This document shows, piece by piece, positions 8,761 through 16,117 of a DNA stretch of 64,000 nt (its first letter is position 1; each line of letters starts with the position of its first letter). The stretch spans positions 1 to 64,000 of the forward strand of contig JARLHN010000042.1 of assembly GCA_031292255.1 (NCBI GenBank). Reading direction: 5' to 3'. The notes below the pieces were generated by a model. It was not told the DNA's origin, ran no database searches, and worked only from the letters and a program-made list of their open reading frames with translations. Position numbers and translations under genes: made by a program. Source of the stretch: Oryzomonas sp. (GTDB lineage Bacteria > Desulfobacterota > Desulfuromonadia > Geobacterales > Pseudopelobacteraceae).

Positions 8761-8950
8761 ATATTTTAATTTGTCGCGTTGAGAGTCATGATCAGCAAAC
8801 GCGGTAATGCAATTTCCCTGCATGCCTCGAATTATCCAAGTAAATGCCCCCTCATGACATCCGCCTGCGATTTCTGTCGTGGAGTACCATTTTTCCCGCT
8901 GTTCCATCTCTAAAATCCGTCCACGACCTTTCTGAAAAGTTTGCAATTAA

Positions 8951-8964
8951 TTGATCTGCATCAA
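8951..8964. promoter_or_regulatory. Perfect FNR box upstream of the 9023-10251 operon
   Basis: TTGATCTGCATCAA matches the FNR consensus TTGAT-N4-ATCAA exactly. A GATAAT hexamer at 8993-8998 could be the -10 element, placing the box at roughly -41 to -47, the classical activating position. The first gene starts at 9023 after AAGGAGG. Confidence 0.8.
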
Positions 8965-9022
8965 TATCCGTCAACCGCTTTTTTGCTAACGTGATAATCA
9001 TCAAACAGCAAGGAGGCGCCCA

Positions 9023-9244
9023 ATGAACTTCAGCAACGGAGTTGGTGATAGAGCGATACAGGATGTAATGCAGACCTACCCGGGTATCGGCGAGGTTCTT
9101 GCCCGCTATGACATCGGCTGTATTACCTGCAAAGTGGGGATCTGCCTTCTGAAGGATGTGGTCTCCATTCATGGCCTGTCAAAGGAAGATGAAGCGAAAA
9201 TAGAGCTGGAGATCAACGAGTTCTTAGCGACAACAGGAGAATAA
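9023..9244 (+). CDS. DUF1858-like hybrid-cluster-associated redox domain protein
   Basis: 73 residues. The fold signature is AIQDVMQTYPGIGEVLARY followed by IGCITCKVGICLLKDVVSIHG: a helical domain with a CxxC pair and a further cysteine, as in DUF1858/ScdA-N domains that accompany hybrid cluster proteins and the Fe-S repair protein RIC. These domains are thought to act in redox or Fe-S chemistry under nitrosative stress. An AAGGAGG site 7 nt before the ATG and the perfect FNR box mark it as first gene of a three-gene unit (gaps of 3 nt, then a 1-nt overlap). Confidence 0.8.
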   Translation: MNFSNGVGDRAIQDVMQTYPGIGEVLARYDIGCITCKVGICLLKDVVSIHGLSKEDEAKIELEINEFLATTGE

Positions 9245-9247
9245 ATC

Positions 9248-9703
9248 ATGGGTAATTTGGGATGTGGCTGCCCTGGCAGCATGGCAAAGGTAATTGAGAG
9301 GCCGGTAAACGATGCAACAAACAACTGCAAGGCTGCTTCTGAACTCAGACAGTGGCCGGTACAACTTCATTTGGTCCCGCCAGCCGCTCCGTACTTCATG
9401 AATGCGGAAATCCTGGTCTGCGCCGATTGTGTAGCTTATGCCATGGGACGCATGCATCAGGATCTTCTGAAAGGTAAGGCGCTGGCGATTGCCTGCCCGA
9501 AACTCGATGAAACCGACACCTATGTGGAAAAGTTGGCTACGATCTTTTCGACTAATGAAACACCTCATGTCACCGTGGCAATCATGGAAGTGCCTTGTTG
9601 CCGCGGGCTCGATATCATGGTCAGGGAAGCCATTCAAAAAAGCGGCAGGGATATCCCCTTGGAAACCGTGATTGTCGGTATTGACGGCACCAGGAGGAAC
9701 TGA
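9248..9703 (+). CDS. Iron-sulphur-type oxidoreductase of the LRQWPVQLHLV family
   Basis: 151 residues. The motif LRQWPVQLHLVPPAAPYF (near residue 35) and the following CADCVAYAMG, IACPKLD and EVPCCRG segments are typical of a conserved domain often attached to 4Fe-4S ferredoxin modules in anaerobes. Here the ferredoxin module is missing; only a short N-terminal GCGCPG cysteine cluster is present. A metal or Fe-S site formed by these cysteines is likely but not proven. It sits between the DUF1858-like gene and the hemerythrin gene, with stop and start overlapping as TGATG, so they should be co-expressed. Confidence 0.75.
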   Translation: MGNLGCGCPGSMAKVIERPVNDATNNCKAASELRQWPVQLHLVPPAAPYFMNAEILVCADCVAYAMGRMHQDLLKGKALAIACPKLDETDTYVEKLATIFSTNETPHVTVAIMEVPCCRGLDIMVREAIQKSGRDIPLETVIVGIDGTRRN

Positions 9704-10251
9704 TGAAGACAGACATTACCACGACACTTGTAGACGAACATCGTCTGATACTGCGCATGATTGCACTGTTGGAGCGTCATGCCCTCAGGACGAAAGAGAG
9801 GTCTTACTCAGATTGGCAATTCTACCTGGATGGTGTCGATTTTATCCGCAATTACGCTGACCGATTTCATCATGCCAAGGAAGAGGATGTACTTTTTGCC
9901 GCGCTGGTCGAAAACAGCATGCCGCGGGAAAACAGCCCGGTAGCGGCAATGCTCATGGAACACGAACAGGGCAGGGCGTATGTGCGGGGGATGGAAACTG
10001 CCGTCAATGAGGCTATGGCCGGCCTTCCGGGGCAGGAGGGCGACATCGCGGAAAACGCCATGGCCTACGCAACTCTTCTGCGTGACCATATCGCTAAAGA
10101 GGACGATATCCTCTACCCGTTGGCGGAAAGAGTGATTCCCGAAAGCATGCGCCCGGAAATAGCAAGGGAATATCAACGAGCGGAAATGCAGTCCGGCACG
10201 GAGTTCAGTACCCATTATCGAGGTCTTGTCGAGGCATACGAAAAAGAATAG
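9703..10251 (+). CDS. Hemerythrin domain protein
   Basis: 182 residues of the HHE cation-binding type. Metal-ligand candidates appear in the expected order: DEHR near residue 13, RFHHAKEEDVLF near 53-60, LMEHEQGRAY near 85-90, and LRDHIAKEDDILYPL near 130-140. Such di-iron helical bundles bind oxygen or nitric oxide or help repair Fe-S centres, as in the RIC (YtfE/ScdA) family, whose other domain (DUF1858/ScdA-N-like) is encoded separately by the first gene of this operon. The two together could be a split RIC system; that is inference. Confidence 0.85.
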   Translation: MKTDITTTLVDEHRLILRMIALLERHALRTKERSYSDWQFYLDGVDFIRNYADRFHHAKEEDVLFAALVENSMPRENSPVAAMLMEHEQGRAYVRGMETAVNEAMAGLPGQEGDIAENAMAYATLLRDHIAKEDDILYPLAERVIPESMRPEIAREYQRAEMQSGTEFSTHYRGLVEAYEKE

Positions 10252-10357
10252 CAAAACGCTGAAACAGGTATGCCACGCTTCGAGTGATAGCCTGAAAATG
10301 TTCGGTAAAATCGACCACGTGCCCGAATAGGACGTTTGTTTCGTTCATGGAGGAAAA

Positions 10358-10597
10358 ATGCCGGTTTCCGGTGTCATCATCACCTGCGCTGAAGGATGCT
10401 CCGCAGAGGTCTCATCGCGTATTTCATCCATCAATGGCGTCGAAGTCCATGGCATCCTGCCGGACGGCCAGATCGTGGCGGTCGTGGAAGCGGATACGGT
10501 TGATGGAGAGGTTGAGCTGGTAGCCGGCCTTTACGAGGTTGAGGGCATACAGGCCGTCAGGTTGGCCTACCATAATTTCGAGGATATTGCACACTGA
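10358..10597 (+). CDS. napD: Periplasmic nitrate reductase chaperone NapD
   Basis: 79 residues, the normal length of NapD. It starts PVSGVIITCAEG and continues with ISSINGVEVHGILPDGQIVAVVEAD, matching the ferredoxin-like fold that binds the twin-arginine signal peptide of NapA during cofactor loading in the cytoplasm. GGAGG precedes the ATG, and napA begins 51 nt after its stop. The napD-napA order is common. No nitrate-responsive operator was recognised in the 106 nt upstream. Confidence 0.88.
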   Translation: MPVSGVIITCAEGCSAEVSSRISSINGVEVHGILPDGQIVAVVEADTVDGEVELVAGLYEVEGIQAVRLAYHNFEDIAH

Positions 10598-10647
10598 CAG
10601 CTTGAATTTCGATTATGCCTCACATTTTTGCAGTTCAGGAGGAGTGT

Positions 10648-12969
10648 ATGGGAGGACTATCCAGACGTGATTTTCTCAAGGCGAGTGCCGCGGCCGCCGC
10701 ATTTGCCGCCGCTGGGGCATCGGCGGCGGCTTCATTGCGGCCGAAGGATGCCTCGGCTAGTGAAGGCGACATTAGATGGGGAAAAGCACCCTGCCGTTTC
10801 TGCGGAACCGGCTGCGGCGTGCTCATAGGTGTCAGGGACGGCAGGATCGTCGCCACGAAGGGCGATCCGCAGGCCCCGGTCAACAAGGGGCTCAACTGCA
10901 TCAAGGGGTACTTTCTCTCCAAAATATTGTACGGCACGGATAGGCTGACCAAACCGTTGATCCGCAAAGGCGACACCATGGTTGAGGCATCCTGGGACGA
11001 GGCCATGACCCTGATCGCCGGCAAATTCAAAGAGTCCATCGACAAGCATGGTCCCGATTCGGTTGCCATGTACGGCTCCGGCCAGTGGACCGTATTCGAA
11101 GGCTACGCCGCCAGCAAGCTCTTCAAAGGGGGCATCGGCACCAATAATGTGGAGCCCAACGCCCGTCTCTGCATGGCCTCGTCAGTTACGGGGTTCATGA
11201 GCACCTTTGGCGGCGATGAGCCTATGGGATGCTTCGATGACCTGGACTTGGGAGATACCTTTTTCCTCTGGGGAGCCAACATGGCTGAATGCCATCCCGT
11301 GCTTTTTTCCCGGATGATCGACAACCGTCTGAGAAACCCGCAGGTCAAAATCATCGATTTCGCCACCCGCTACACACGAACCTCCCAGATGGCCGACCAA
11401 TATGTGAAATTCAATCCCCAAACAGATCTGGCCCTGCTTAATGCCATCGCCCACGTCATCATCCGGGATAAGCTCTACGACGAACAATTCATCAAGGATC
11501 ACGTGGTCTTCAAGCGGGGCAAGGAAAACATCGGCTACGGTCTGGAGGACAAATTCAAGTTTGCCGATGAACCGAAGCTGATCGGTTTTGATGAATACAA
11601 GGCGTTCCTCAAGCCATACACTCCGGAATATGTTGCAAAACTCTCCAGTGTTCCGGCCAAAACCATCGTGGAACTCGCCCACCTTTACGCCGACAAGAGC
11701 CGCAAGGTCAACAGCCTGTGGACTATGGGCTTTAACCAGCATACCCGCGGCACTTGGGTCAACAACCTGGCCTACAACGTCCACCTGCTGACCAGCAAGA
11801 TCTGCAAACCTGGCGAAAATCCCATGTCGCTGACCGGCCAGCCCTCGGCCTGCGGCACGACCCGCGAGGTCGGCACCTTCACCCATCGCCTGCCGGCAGA
11901 CATGGTGGTCATGAATCCCGAACACCGCGAAAAGGCCGCCAGGATCTGGGGCATCGATCCCAAAAAGATTCCTGCCAAACCGACCTATAACGCCACCGAG
12001 ATGTTTCGTGCCTTGGACCGGGGCGACATCAAGGTCGTCTGGATCCAGGTGACCAACCCCTTCCAGTCGCTACCCAACCTGAGCCGCTACCGTAAAGGGG
12101 CGCGCAAGGGAGACGGCCGCTTCATTGTCGTCTCCGACATCTATCCCACCCGTTCCACTGAACTTGCCGACGTGATCCTCCCCTCCGCTTGCTGGATAGA
12201 GAAGGAAGGCATGTTCGGCAATGCCGAGCGCCGAACACAGCACTGGTTCAAGCAGATCGATCCGCCCGGCGAGGCCAGGAACGATCTCTGGCAAACCATC
12301 GAACTGGCCAAGCGGCTTGGTTATGGCAGCCTTTTCCCCTACACGTACCCTGAAAAGGAGATCTGGGAAGAATACCGCAAGTTCGGCGAGGGCCAAGGCA
12401 AAGACCTGGCACCTTATGAGTCATACACCAAAGCGCGCGGCCTGTGCTGGCCGGTAGTCAACGGCAAGGAAACTACGTATCGCTACGTTGAGGGATTCGA
12501 TCCTTACGTGAAGGCGGGTGAAGGGATAAAATTCTACAAGAACAAGGCAGACCATTATAAGGCGGTTGTTTGGGCCCGTCCCTATGAGCCTGCCCCGGAG
12601 GTGCCCGACAGGCACTATCCGTTCTGGCTCTGCACCGGGCGGGTGCTGGAACATTGGCATACCGGCACCATGACCGGTCGTGTGCCGGAAATCATGCGTG
12701 CCAATCCTTCTGCGGTCTGCGAGATGCATCCCGTCGATGCCGGGCGGCTCGGCATCAAGGACCACCAGAAGGTGAAAATTACCTCGCGGCGTGGCACGAT
12801 CATCCTGCCGGTGAACTTGAACGGCCGCGGCAAGGCCGAGAAGGGTAACATCTTCGTGGCCTTCTTCGACGAGGGCAAGCTGATCAACGAACTGTGTCTC
12901 GACGCCTATTGCCCGATATCCGGCGAACCGGACTACAAGAAGTGCGCGGTCAAGATTGAAAAAGCGTGA
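10648..12969 (+). CDS. napA: Periplasmic nitrate reductase catalytic subunit NapA
   Basis: The ATG at 10648 is chosen because AGGAGGAG stands just before it and the twin-arginine signal LSRRDFLK then lies at residues 4-11; an earlier ATG at 10615 has no such site. The 773-residue product carries the 4Fe-4S motif CRFCGTGCGV with the fourth cysteine in GLNCIKGYF, and the molybdenum-ligand cysteine in NARLCMASSV. It reduces nitrate to nitrite in the periplasm using a bis-molybdopterin guanine dinucleotide cofactor. No napC, napG or napH follows; electrons may come through the adjacent NrfH-type protein. Confidence 0.96.
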   Translation: MGGLSRRDFLKASAAAAAFAAAGASAAASLRPKDASASEGDIRWGKAPCRFCGTGCGVLIGVRDGRIVATKGDPQAPVNKGLNCIKGYFLSKILYGTDRLTKPLIRKGDTMVEASWDEAMTLIAGKFKESIDKHGPDSVAMYGSGQWTVFEGYAASKLFKGGIGTNNVEPNARLCMASSVTGFMSTFGGDEPMGCFDDLDLGDTFFLWGANMAECHPVLFSRMIDNRLRNPQVKIIDFATRYTRTSQMADQYVKFNPQTDLALLNAIAHVIIRDKLYDEQFIKDHVVFKRGKENIGYGLEDKFKFADEPKLIGFDEYKAFLKPYTPEYVAKLSSVPAKTIVELAHLYADKSRKVNSLWTMGFNQHTRGTWVNNLAYNVHLLTSKICKPGENPMSLTGQPSACGTTREVGTFTHRLPADMVVMNPEHREKAARIWGIDPKKIPAKPTYNATEMFRALDRGDIKVVWIQVTNPFQSLPNLSRYRKGARKGDGRFIVVSDIYPTRSTELADVILPSACWIEKEGMFGNAERRTQHWFKQIDPPGEARNDLWQTIELAKRLGYGSLFPYTYPEKEIWEEYRKFGEGQGKDLAPYESYTKARGLCWPVVNGKETTYRYVEGFDPYVKAGEGIKFYKNKADHYKAVVWARPYEPAPEVPDRHYPFWLCTGRVLEHWHTGTMTGRVPEIMRANPSAVCEMHPVDAGRLGIKDHQKVKITSRRGTIILPVNLNGRGKAEKGNIFVAFFDEGKLINELCLDAYCPISGEPDYKKCAVKIEKA

Positions 12970-13015
12970 GGCGTGATTGGTGGCATCGCATTCATTCTCC
13001 TTCAGGAGGTAACTC

Positions 13016-13318
13016 ATGAACGTAGCAGTATGTCTTCTTGCCGTTGTTGCCTGTGCAAGCTTCTTCAGTTTTCCGGTCCAGGCCGAAGAGCGGGAAGATT
13101 ACGAATCAGATGCCCGATATGCCGAGGGTCAACCGCCCGCAATCCCCCATCCCTTCAGAGATACGGCTGACGGCAAATATTGTTTGCGGTGTCACGGTAC
13201 CGGTTTGAACGGTGCTCCCCTCTCTCCCCATCCTGTCAGGATTACCTGTACTGAATGCCACGTGAAAGGGGAAATCAAGAAACATACACGTGAAAATAAA
13301 ATTAAAACCAAAGATTGA
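13016..13318 (+). CDS. napB: Short NapB-like dihaem cytochrome c
   Basis: 100 residues with a signal peptide ending VQAEE. The mature part has two haem sites, CLRCH and CTECH, with the framework PPAIPHPF before the first and GAPLSPH between them, as in NapB. NapB is usually longer (near 150 residues), so this is a compact form that lacks part of the N-terminal region. It would pass electrons to NapA in the periplasm. CAGGAGGT precedes the ATG, and it lies 46 nt after napA. Assignment to NapB rests on the motif layout and position. Confidence 0.75.
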   Translation: MNVAVCLLAVVACASFFSFPVQAEEREDYESDARYAEGQPPAIPHPFRDTADGKYCLRCHGTGLNGAPLSPHPVRITCTECHVKGEIKKHTRENKIKTKD

Positions 13319-13378
13319 ACATCAATTGCATGCAGCGAAAAGGATGATGAAAGAAAAGCATAGGAGGGGGGTGAGAGC

Positions 13379-13843
13379 ATGTCGTGTTTTTTAAACAAGA
13401 AGCGGTTGATGGTAGTTGGCCTTGCAGCCGTTGTCGCAATACCGGTAGCGGCATTCCTGTTAGTGGGGCCGCCCCAAATACTGGCAAAATTCGACTCTCC
13501 CGGTTTTTGTGCAGGGTGCCACGTCATGGAGAGTGAACACACTGCTTTTTTGCATTCCGGAGCTCATCGTAGAAACCGCTGTGTGGATTGCCACCTGCCG
13601 AACGAGAACCTCGCGATCCACTACATCTGGAAGTCGATCGACGGCATGAAGGACGCGATCTTCTTCTATTCCGGCCACACCCCGGAACGGATCAAGCTGT
13701 CCGAACATGGTGCCAAGGTGCTCCAGGCAAACTGCATCCGTTGCCACGAAGAACTGGTCTCCATGATCAACACGGAACAAAAATGCTGGAGTTGCCATCG
13801 AAGTATTACCCATTTACGCAGCGGTGCTATTGAAACACGATAA
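13379..13843 (+). CDS. nrfH: NrfH-type tetrahaem quinol dehydrogenase (copy 2)
   Basis: 154 residues, the same length and plan as the first NrfH: one N-terminal membrane helix, then CAGCH, CVDCH, CIRCH and CWSCH. CAGCHVM preserves the NrfH-type methionine. Identity to copy 1 is high in the core (for example HYIWKSIDGMKDAI against HYVWKSIDGMKDVI), so the pair arose by duplication. It lies between napB and the second nrfA, 24 nt before the latter, and in the absence of napC could serve both NapA and NrfA. A purine-rich AGGAGGGGGG site lies upstream. Confidence 0.92.
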   Translation: MSCFLNKKRLMVVGLAAVVAIPVAAFLLVGPPQILAKFDSPGFCAGCHVMESEHTAFLHSGAHRRNRCVDCHLPNENLAIHYIWKSIDGMKDAIFFYSGHTPERIKLSEHGAKVLQANCIRCHEELVSMINTEQKCWSCHRSITHLRSGAIETR

Positions 13844-13866
13844 ATATTCACGGAAAGGGGTTCAGC

Positions 13867-15330
13867 ATGAAGGTAAGAGCATTGATATCGGTGTTTGCAG
13901 TAACGGTTATTTGGTTATCGGTCAACGGCTGCTCTCCGCAAAAAGCCGAGCAGGTGAGGGCGGTGCAGATTGCGGACGGCACGATCGATCCGGCGGAATG
14001 GGGAAAAGCATACCCGGTCGAATACGAGATGTGGAAGAAAACAGCGGAACCGCCCGAGACACCAGGTCTGAGCAAATATAAACGGGGCAACGACAACCCC
14101 ACGTCGATGGTCGACAAGCTCTCCGAATATCCTTACCTGGCCCTGCTCTTTAACGGGTGGGGTTTCGGTATCGGTTATAACGAGCCCCGTGGACATTCGC
14201 ACATGGTACAGGACCAGCTTGATATCGACGCATCACGTGTCAAGGCCGGCGGTGTTTGTCTTACCTGCAAGACCCCGTACGTCAATCACCTTGTGAAAAC
14301 CATGGGAGCAGACTACTACAAGACGCCATACAAGGAAGTATTGGCAAAAATTCCTGACCAAAAAAACGCCACCCTCAGCGTTTCATGCAGTGATTGCCAC
14401 AACAACAAGGACATGTCCTTGGTCATATCACGCGATTTCACCCTCGGTGCCGCACTGCGCGGTATTGGAGTGGATACCACCAAACTTGACCACCAGACAA
14501 AACGAACTCTTGTCTGTGCCCAGTGCCACGTTACCTACGTTATCTCCAAAGATAAGGATATGCATTCAACCGGGGTGTTCTTCCCATGGGAGGGGAGCAA
14601 GCTCGGCAATATCACCATCGAAAATATCATCAAAAAGATCAAGAGCGACCCTTCCTACGCCGAATGGAAACAAACCGTTACCGGATTCAAGCTGGCTTTT
14701 ATCCGCCACCCTGAATACGAACTCTTCTCCAACAACAGTGTTCACTGGAAAGCAGGCGCATCCTGTGCCGATTGTCATATGCCGTACACCAAGGTCGGCG
14801 TCCACAAGGCATCCGATCATCGCATTACGAGTCCTTTGAAAAATGGATTGAAGGGTTGTTTGCAGTGTCATGCGGAAAGTCCGGAGTGGCTCAAAAACCA
14901 GGTTCTTGCCATTCAGGATAGAACCGTATCGTTACAAATACGCGCTGGTTATGAAACAGCCACTGTGGCTAAGCTGTTTGAGATGGCAAATAATGCCCAA
15001 GCCGCCGGCAAGACCATCGACAAGACGCTTTACGACGAGGCAAAAAATCTCTATGAAGAAGCCTTCTACCGCTGCACTTTCATCGGAGCGGAGAACTCCG
15101 TCGGTTTCCACAACCCCAGCGAGTCGATGCGGGTGCTGGGAGACTCAATTGCCTTTGGCGCCAAGGCTGAAGCGCTTCTTCGACAGGCATTGGCTCAGGC
15201 TGGTGTAAGCGTTCCGGTAAAAGTCAATCTTGAGCTTGCCAAGTACCTCAACGACAGAGGGGCCAACAAGTTGAAATTCAGGAAGGAACTCGAATTCCCT
15301 GATCCAACCGGAATTCAGAACCGTTTCTAG
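13867..15330 (+). CDS. nrfA: Ammonia-forming cytochrome c nitrite reductase NrfA (copy 2)
   Basis: 487 residues with a lipoprotein-like signal (SVNGC). The catalytic haem is CLTCK, followed by CSDCH, CAQCH, CADCH and CLQCH, so all five haem sites are intact. The active-site segment FIRHPEYELF again has arginine (residue 280) in place of the calcium-ligating glutamine. Sequence agreement with copy 1 runs along the whole length, including KVGVHKASDHR against KVGSHKVSDHR. Being in the nap unit, this copy probably handles nitrite formed by NapA, whereas copy 1 sits with a transporter gene. A structured repeat starts right after the stop. Confidence 0.96.
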   Translation: MKVRALISVFAVTVIWLSVNGCSPQKAEQVRAVQIADGTIDPAEWGKAYPVEYEMWKKTAEPPETPGLSKYKRGNDNPTSMVDKLSEYPYLALLFNGWGFGIGYNEPRGHSHMVQDQLDIDASRVKAGGVCLTCKTPYVNHLVKTMGADYYKTPYKEVLAKIPDQKNATLSVSCSDCHNNKDMSLVISRDFTLGAALRGIGVDTTKLDHQTKRTLVCAQCHVTYVISKDKDMHSTGVFFPWEGSKLGNITIENIIKKIKSDPSYAEWKQTVTGFKLAFIRHPEYELFSNNSVHWKAGASCADCHMPYTKVGVHKASDHRITSPLKNGLKGCLQCHAESPEWLKNQVLAIQDRTVSLQIRAGYETATVAKLFEMANNAQAAGKTIDKTLYDEAKNLYEEAFYRCTFIGAENSVGFHNPSESMRVLGDSIAFGAKAEALLRQALAQAGVSVPVKVNLELAKYLNDRGANKLKFRKELEFPDPTGIQNRF

Positions 15331-15487
15331 TGTCCCGTGCGGTTAGTGGTGGGAAGTAATTCCGGGCTATTTCGGCTGGTGCCAAGACGCGGCGACGAAG
15401 GTGTTGCAGGGTCTACATCAAGGAGCCGCAACGACGACAGCGGTCAAAAGAGCCGGAATTACAGGTACGAACTAACCGCACGGAACA
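15331..15487 (+). repeat. Nested inverted-repeat element with GGCGACGAAGG core, copy 1
   Basis: Outer arms TGTCCCGTGCGGTTAGT (15331-15347) and ACTAACCGCACGGAACA (15471-15487) pair with one mismatch. Inner arms GTAATTCCGGGCT and AGCCGGAATTAC pair with one bulge. The core has GGCGACGAAGG at 15391-15401 and AGGAGCCG at 15421-15428. The same core, with different arms, recurs on the other strand at 37343-37457. It begins immediately after the nrfA stop codon, so it also forms the 3' end of that transcript. Confidence 0.8.
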
Positions 15488-15500
15488 CTATGTTCAACCG

Positions 15501-15532
15501 GGTAGGAGGCGGGGCGGACCTCGCCTCCTACC
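15501..15532 (+). terminator. GC-rich hairpin after the nap-nrf unit
   Basis: GGTAGGAGGCG and CGCCTCCTACC form a perfect 11-bp stem with a 10-nt loop. No T-run follows, so termination efficiency is uncertain. Confidence 0.5.
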
Positions 15533-15922
15533 ATCAATACCTCCTGTTCACTCATTAAATCCGGTTCCCATCACTCCTTTTTAGTTGAACCGGTATTTGC
15601 GAGCAATTTTCTTCGCAGACCCTATCCTGCCATCAGTCATCTGCTTAAAGCCAGGCCAATTCGATTCCATAAACGGCGACTATTTTAAACTCCATTCAAT
15701 TTTCTTCCGGATGTGCTATAAATCAGATCTGATTAGCTCTGATATTCAGCTATATTGCGATGGGTTGTCGTGGCCTGCCTGGAATCAATCGGTTATACGA
15801 TCCGGTTCAACTGCATTAATCCTAAGTTCTGATATGGGGCCAGTTATGAAAAACAGCCATGGAGGTACTGCGAATACAGCCCCACCTAACCTGCTCCATC
15901 GCGCGGAAGATCGTCTGGAAGC

Positions 15923-16051
15923 GACACCCCCCTGCTTGATATCACAGAACGCATCATGGCCAAACAGGCATTACTCGAAAGTGAAATGCCTTTTCGAACC
16001 ATCGCGGAAATGAAAAGGGTCGTTGATTTGGCTGGGGGTAATTTATCTTGA
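15923..16051 (+). pseudogene. Relic of a PAS-type sensor gene
   Basis: The frame reads SDTPLLDITERIMAKQALLE followed by SEMPFRTIAEM and ends in TGA at 16049-16051. DITERI-x-AKQALLESE-x-FRTIAEM is the standard link between two PAS domains in sensor kinases and GGDEF proteins. Only about 35 residues survive, without start, complete PAS core or output domain, so this is a fragment left by deletion. Confidence 0.55.
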
Positions 16052-16068
16052 AACATAAACCGGGATTT

Positions 16069-16102
16069 TGTAAATTACGATTACAAATATCGTAATTACA
16101 AA
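16069..16102. promoter_or_regulatory. Inverted repeat before the LysR gene
   Basis: ATTACGAT (16074-16081) and ATCGTAAT (16089-16096) are perfect inverted repeats around a 7-nt spacer, and flanking TTGTAA/TTACAA extends the symmetry. The AT-rich T-N11-A layout and the position 16-49 nt before the start codon fit an autoregulatory LysR operator. Confidence 0.55.
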
Positions 16103-16117
16103 TAGAGGCTATTTTTC

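Larger units (their letters stand above)
8672..9022. promoter_or_regulatory. Divergent regulatory region with two CRP/FNR-type operators
   Basis: This 351-base stretch separates the leftward unit (8229-8671) from the rightward unit starting at 9023. No gene is convincing. It contains the operator at 8747-8760 nearer the leftward start and the perfect FNR box at 8951-8964 nearer the rightward start. Confidence 0.65.
15488..16117. other. Long non-coding stretch before the LysR gene
   Basis: Apart from the hairpin at 15501-15532, the PAS-sensor relic at 15923-16051 and the operator-like repeat at 16069-16102, no gene is supported. A frame at 15585-16013 is open, but its product shows no plausible domain and overlaps the relic in another phase. 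Confidence 0.6.

Noticed and set aside
13311-13326. FNR-like sequence TTGAACATCAA before the second nrfH
   Set aside because: The half-sites TTGA and TCAA are separated by three bases, not the six needed in TTGAT-N4-ATCAA, so it does not fit an FNR dimer.
15585-16013. 142-codon open frame before the LysR gene
   Set aside because: No domain, no good ribosome site, and it conflicts in phase with the recognisable PAS-sensor relic.
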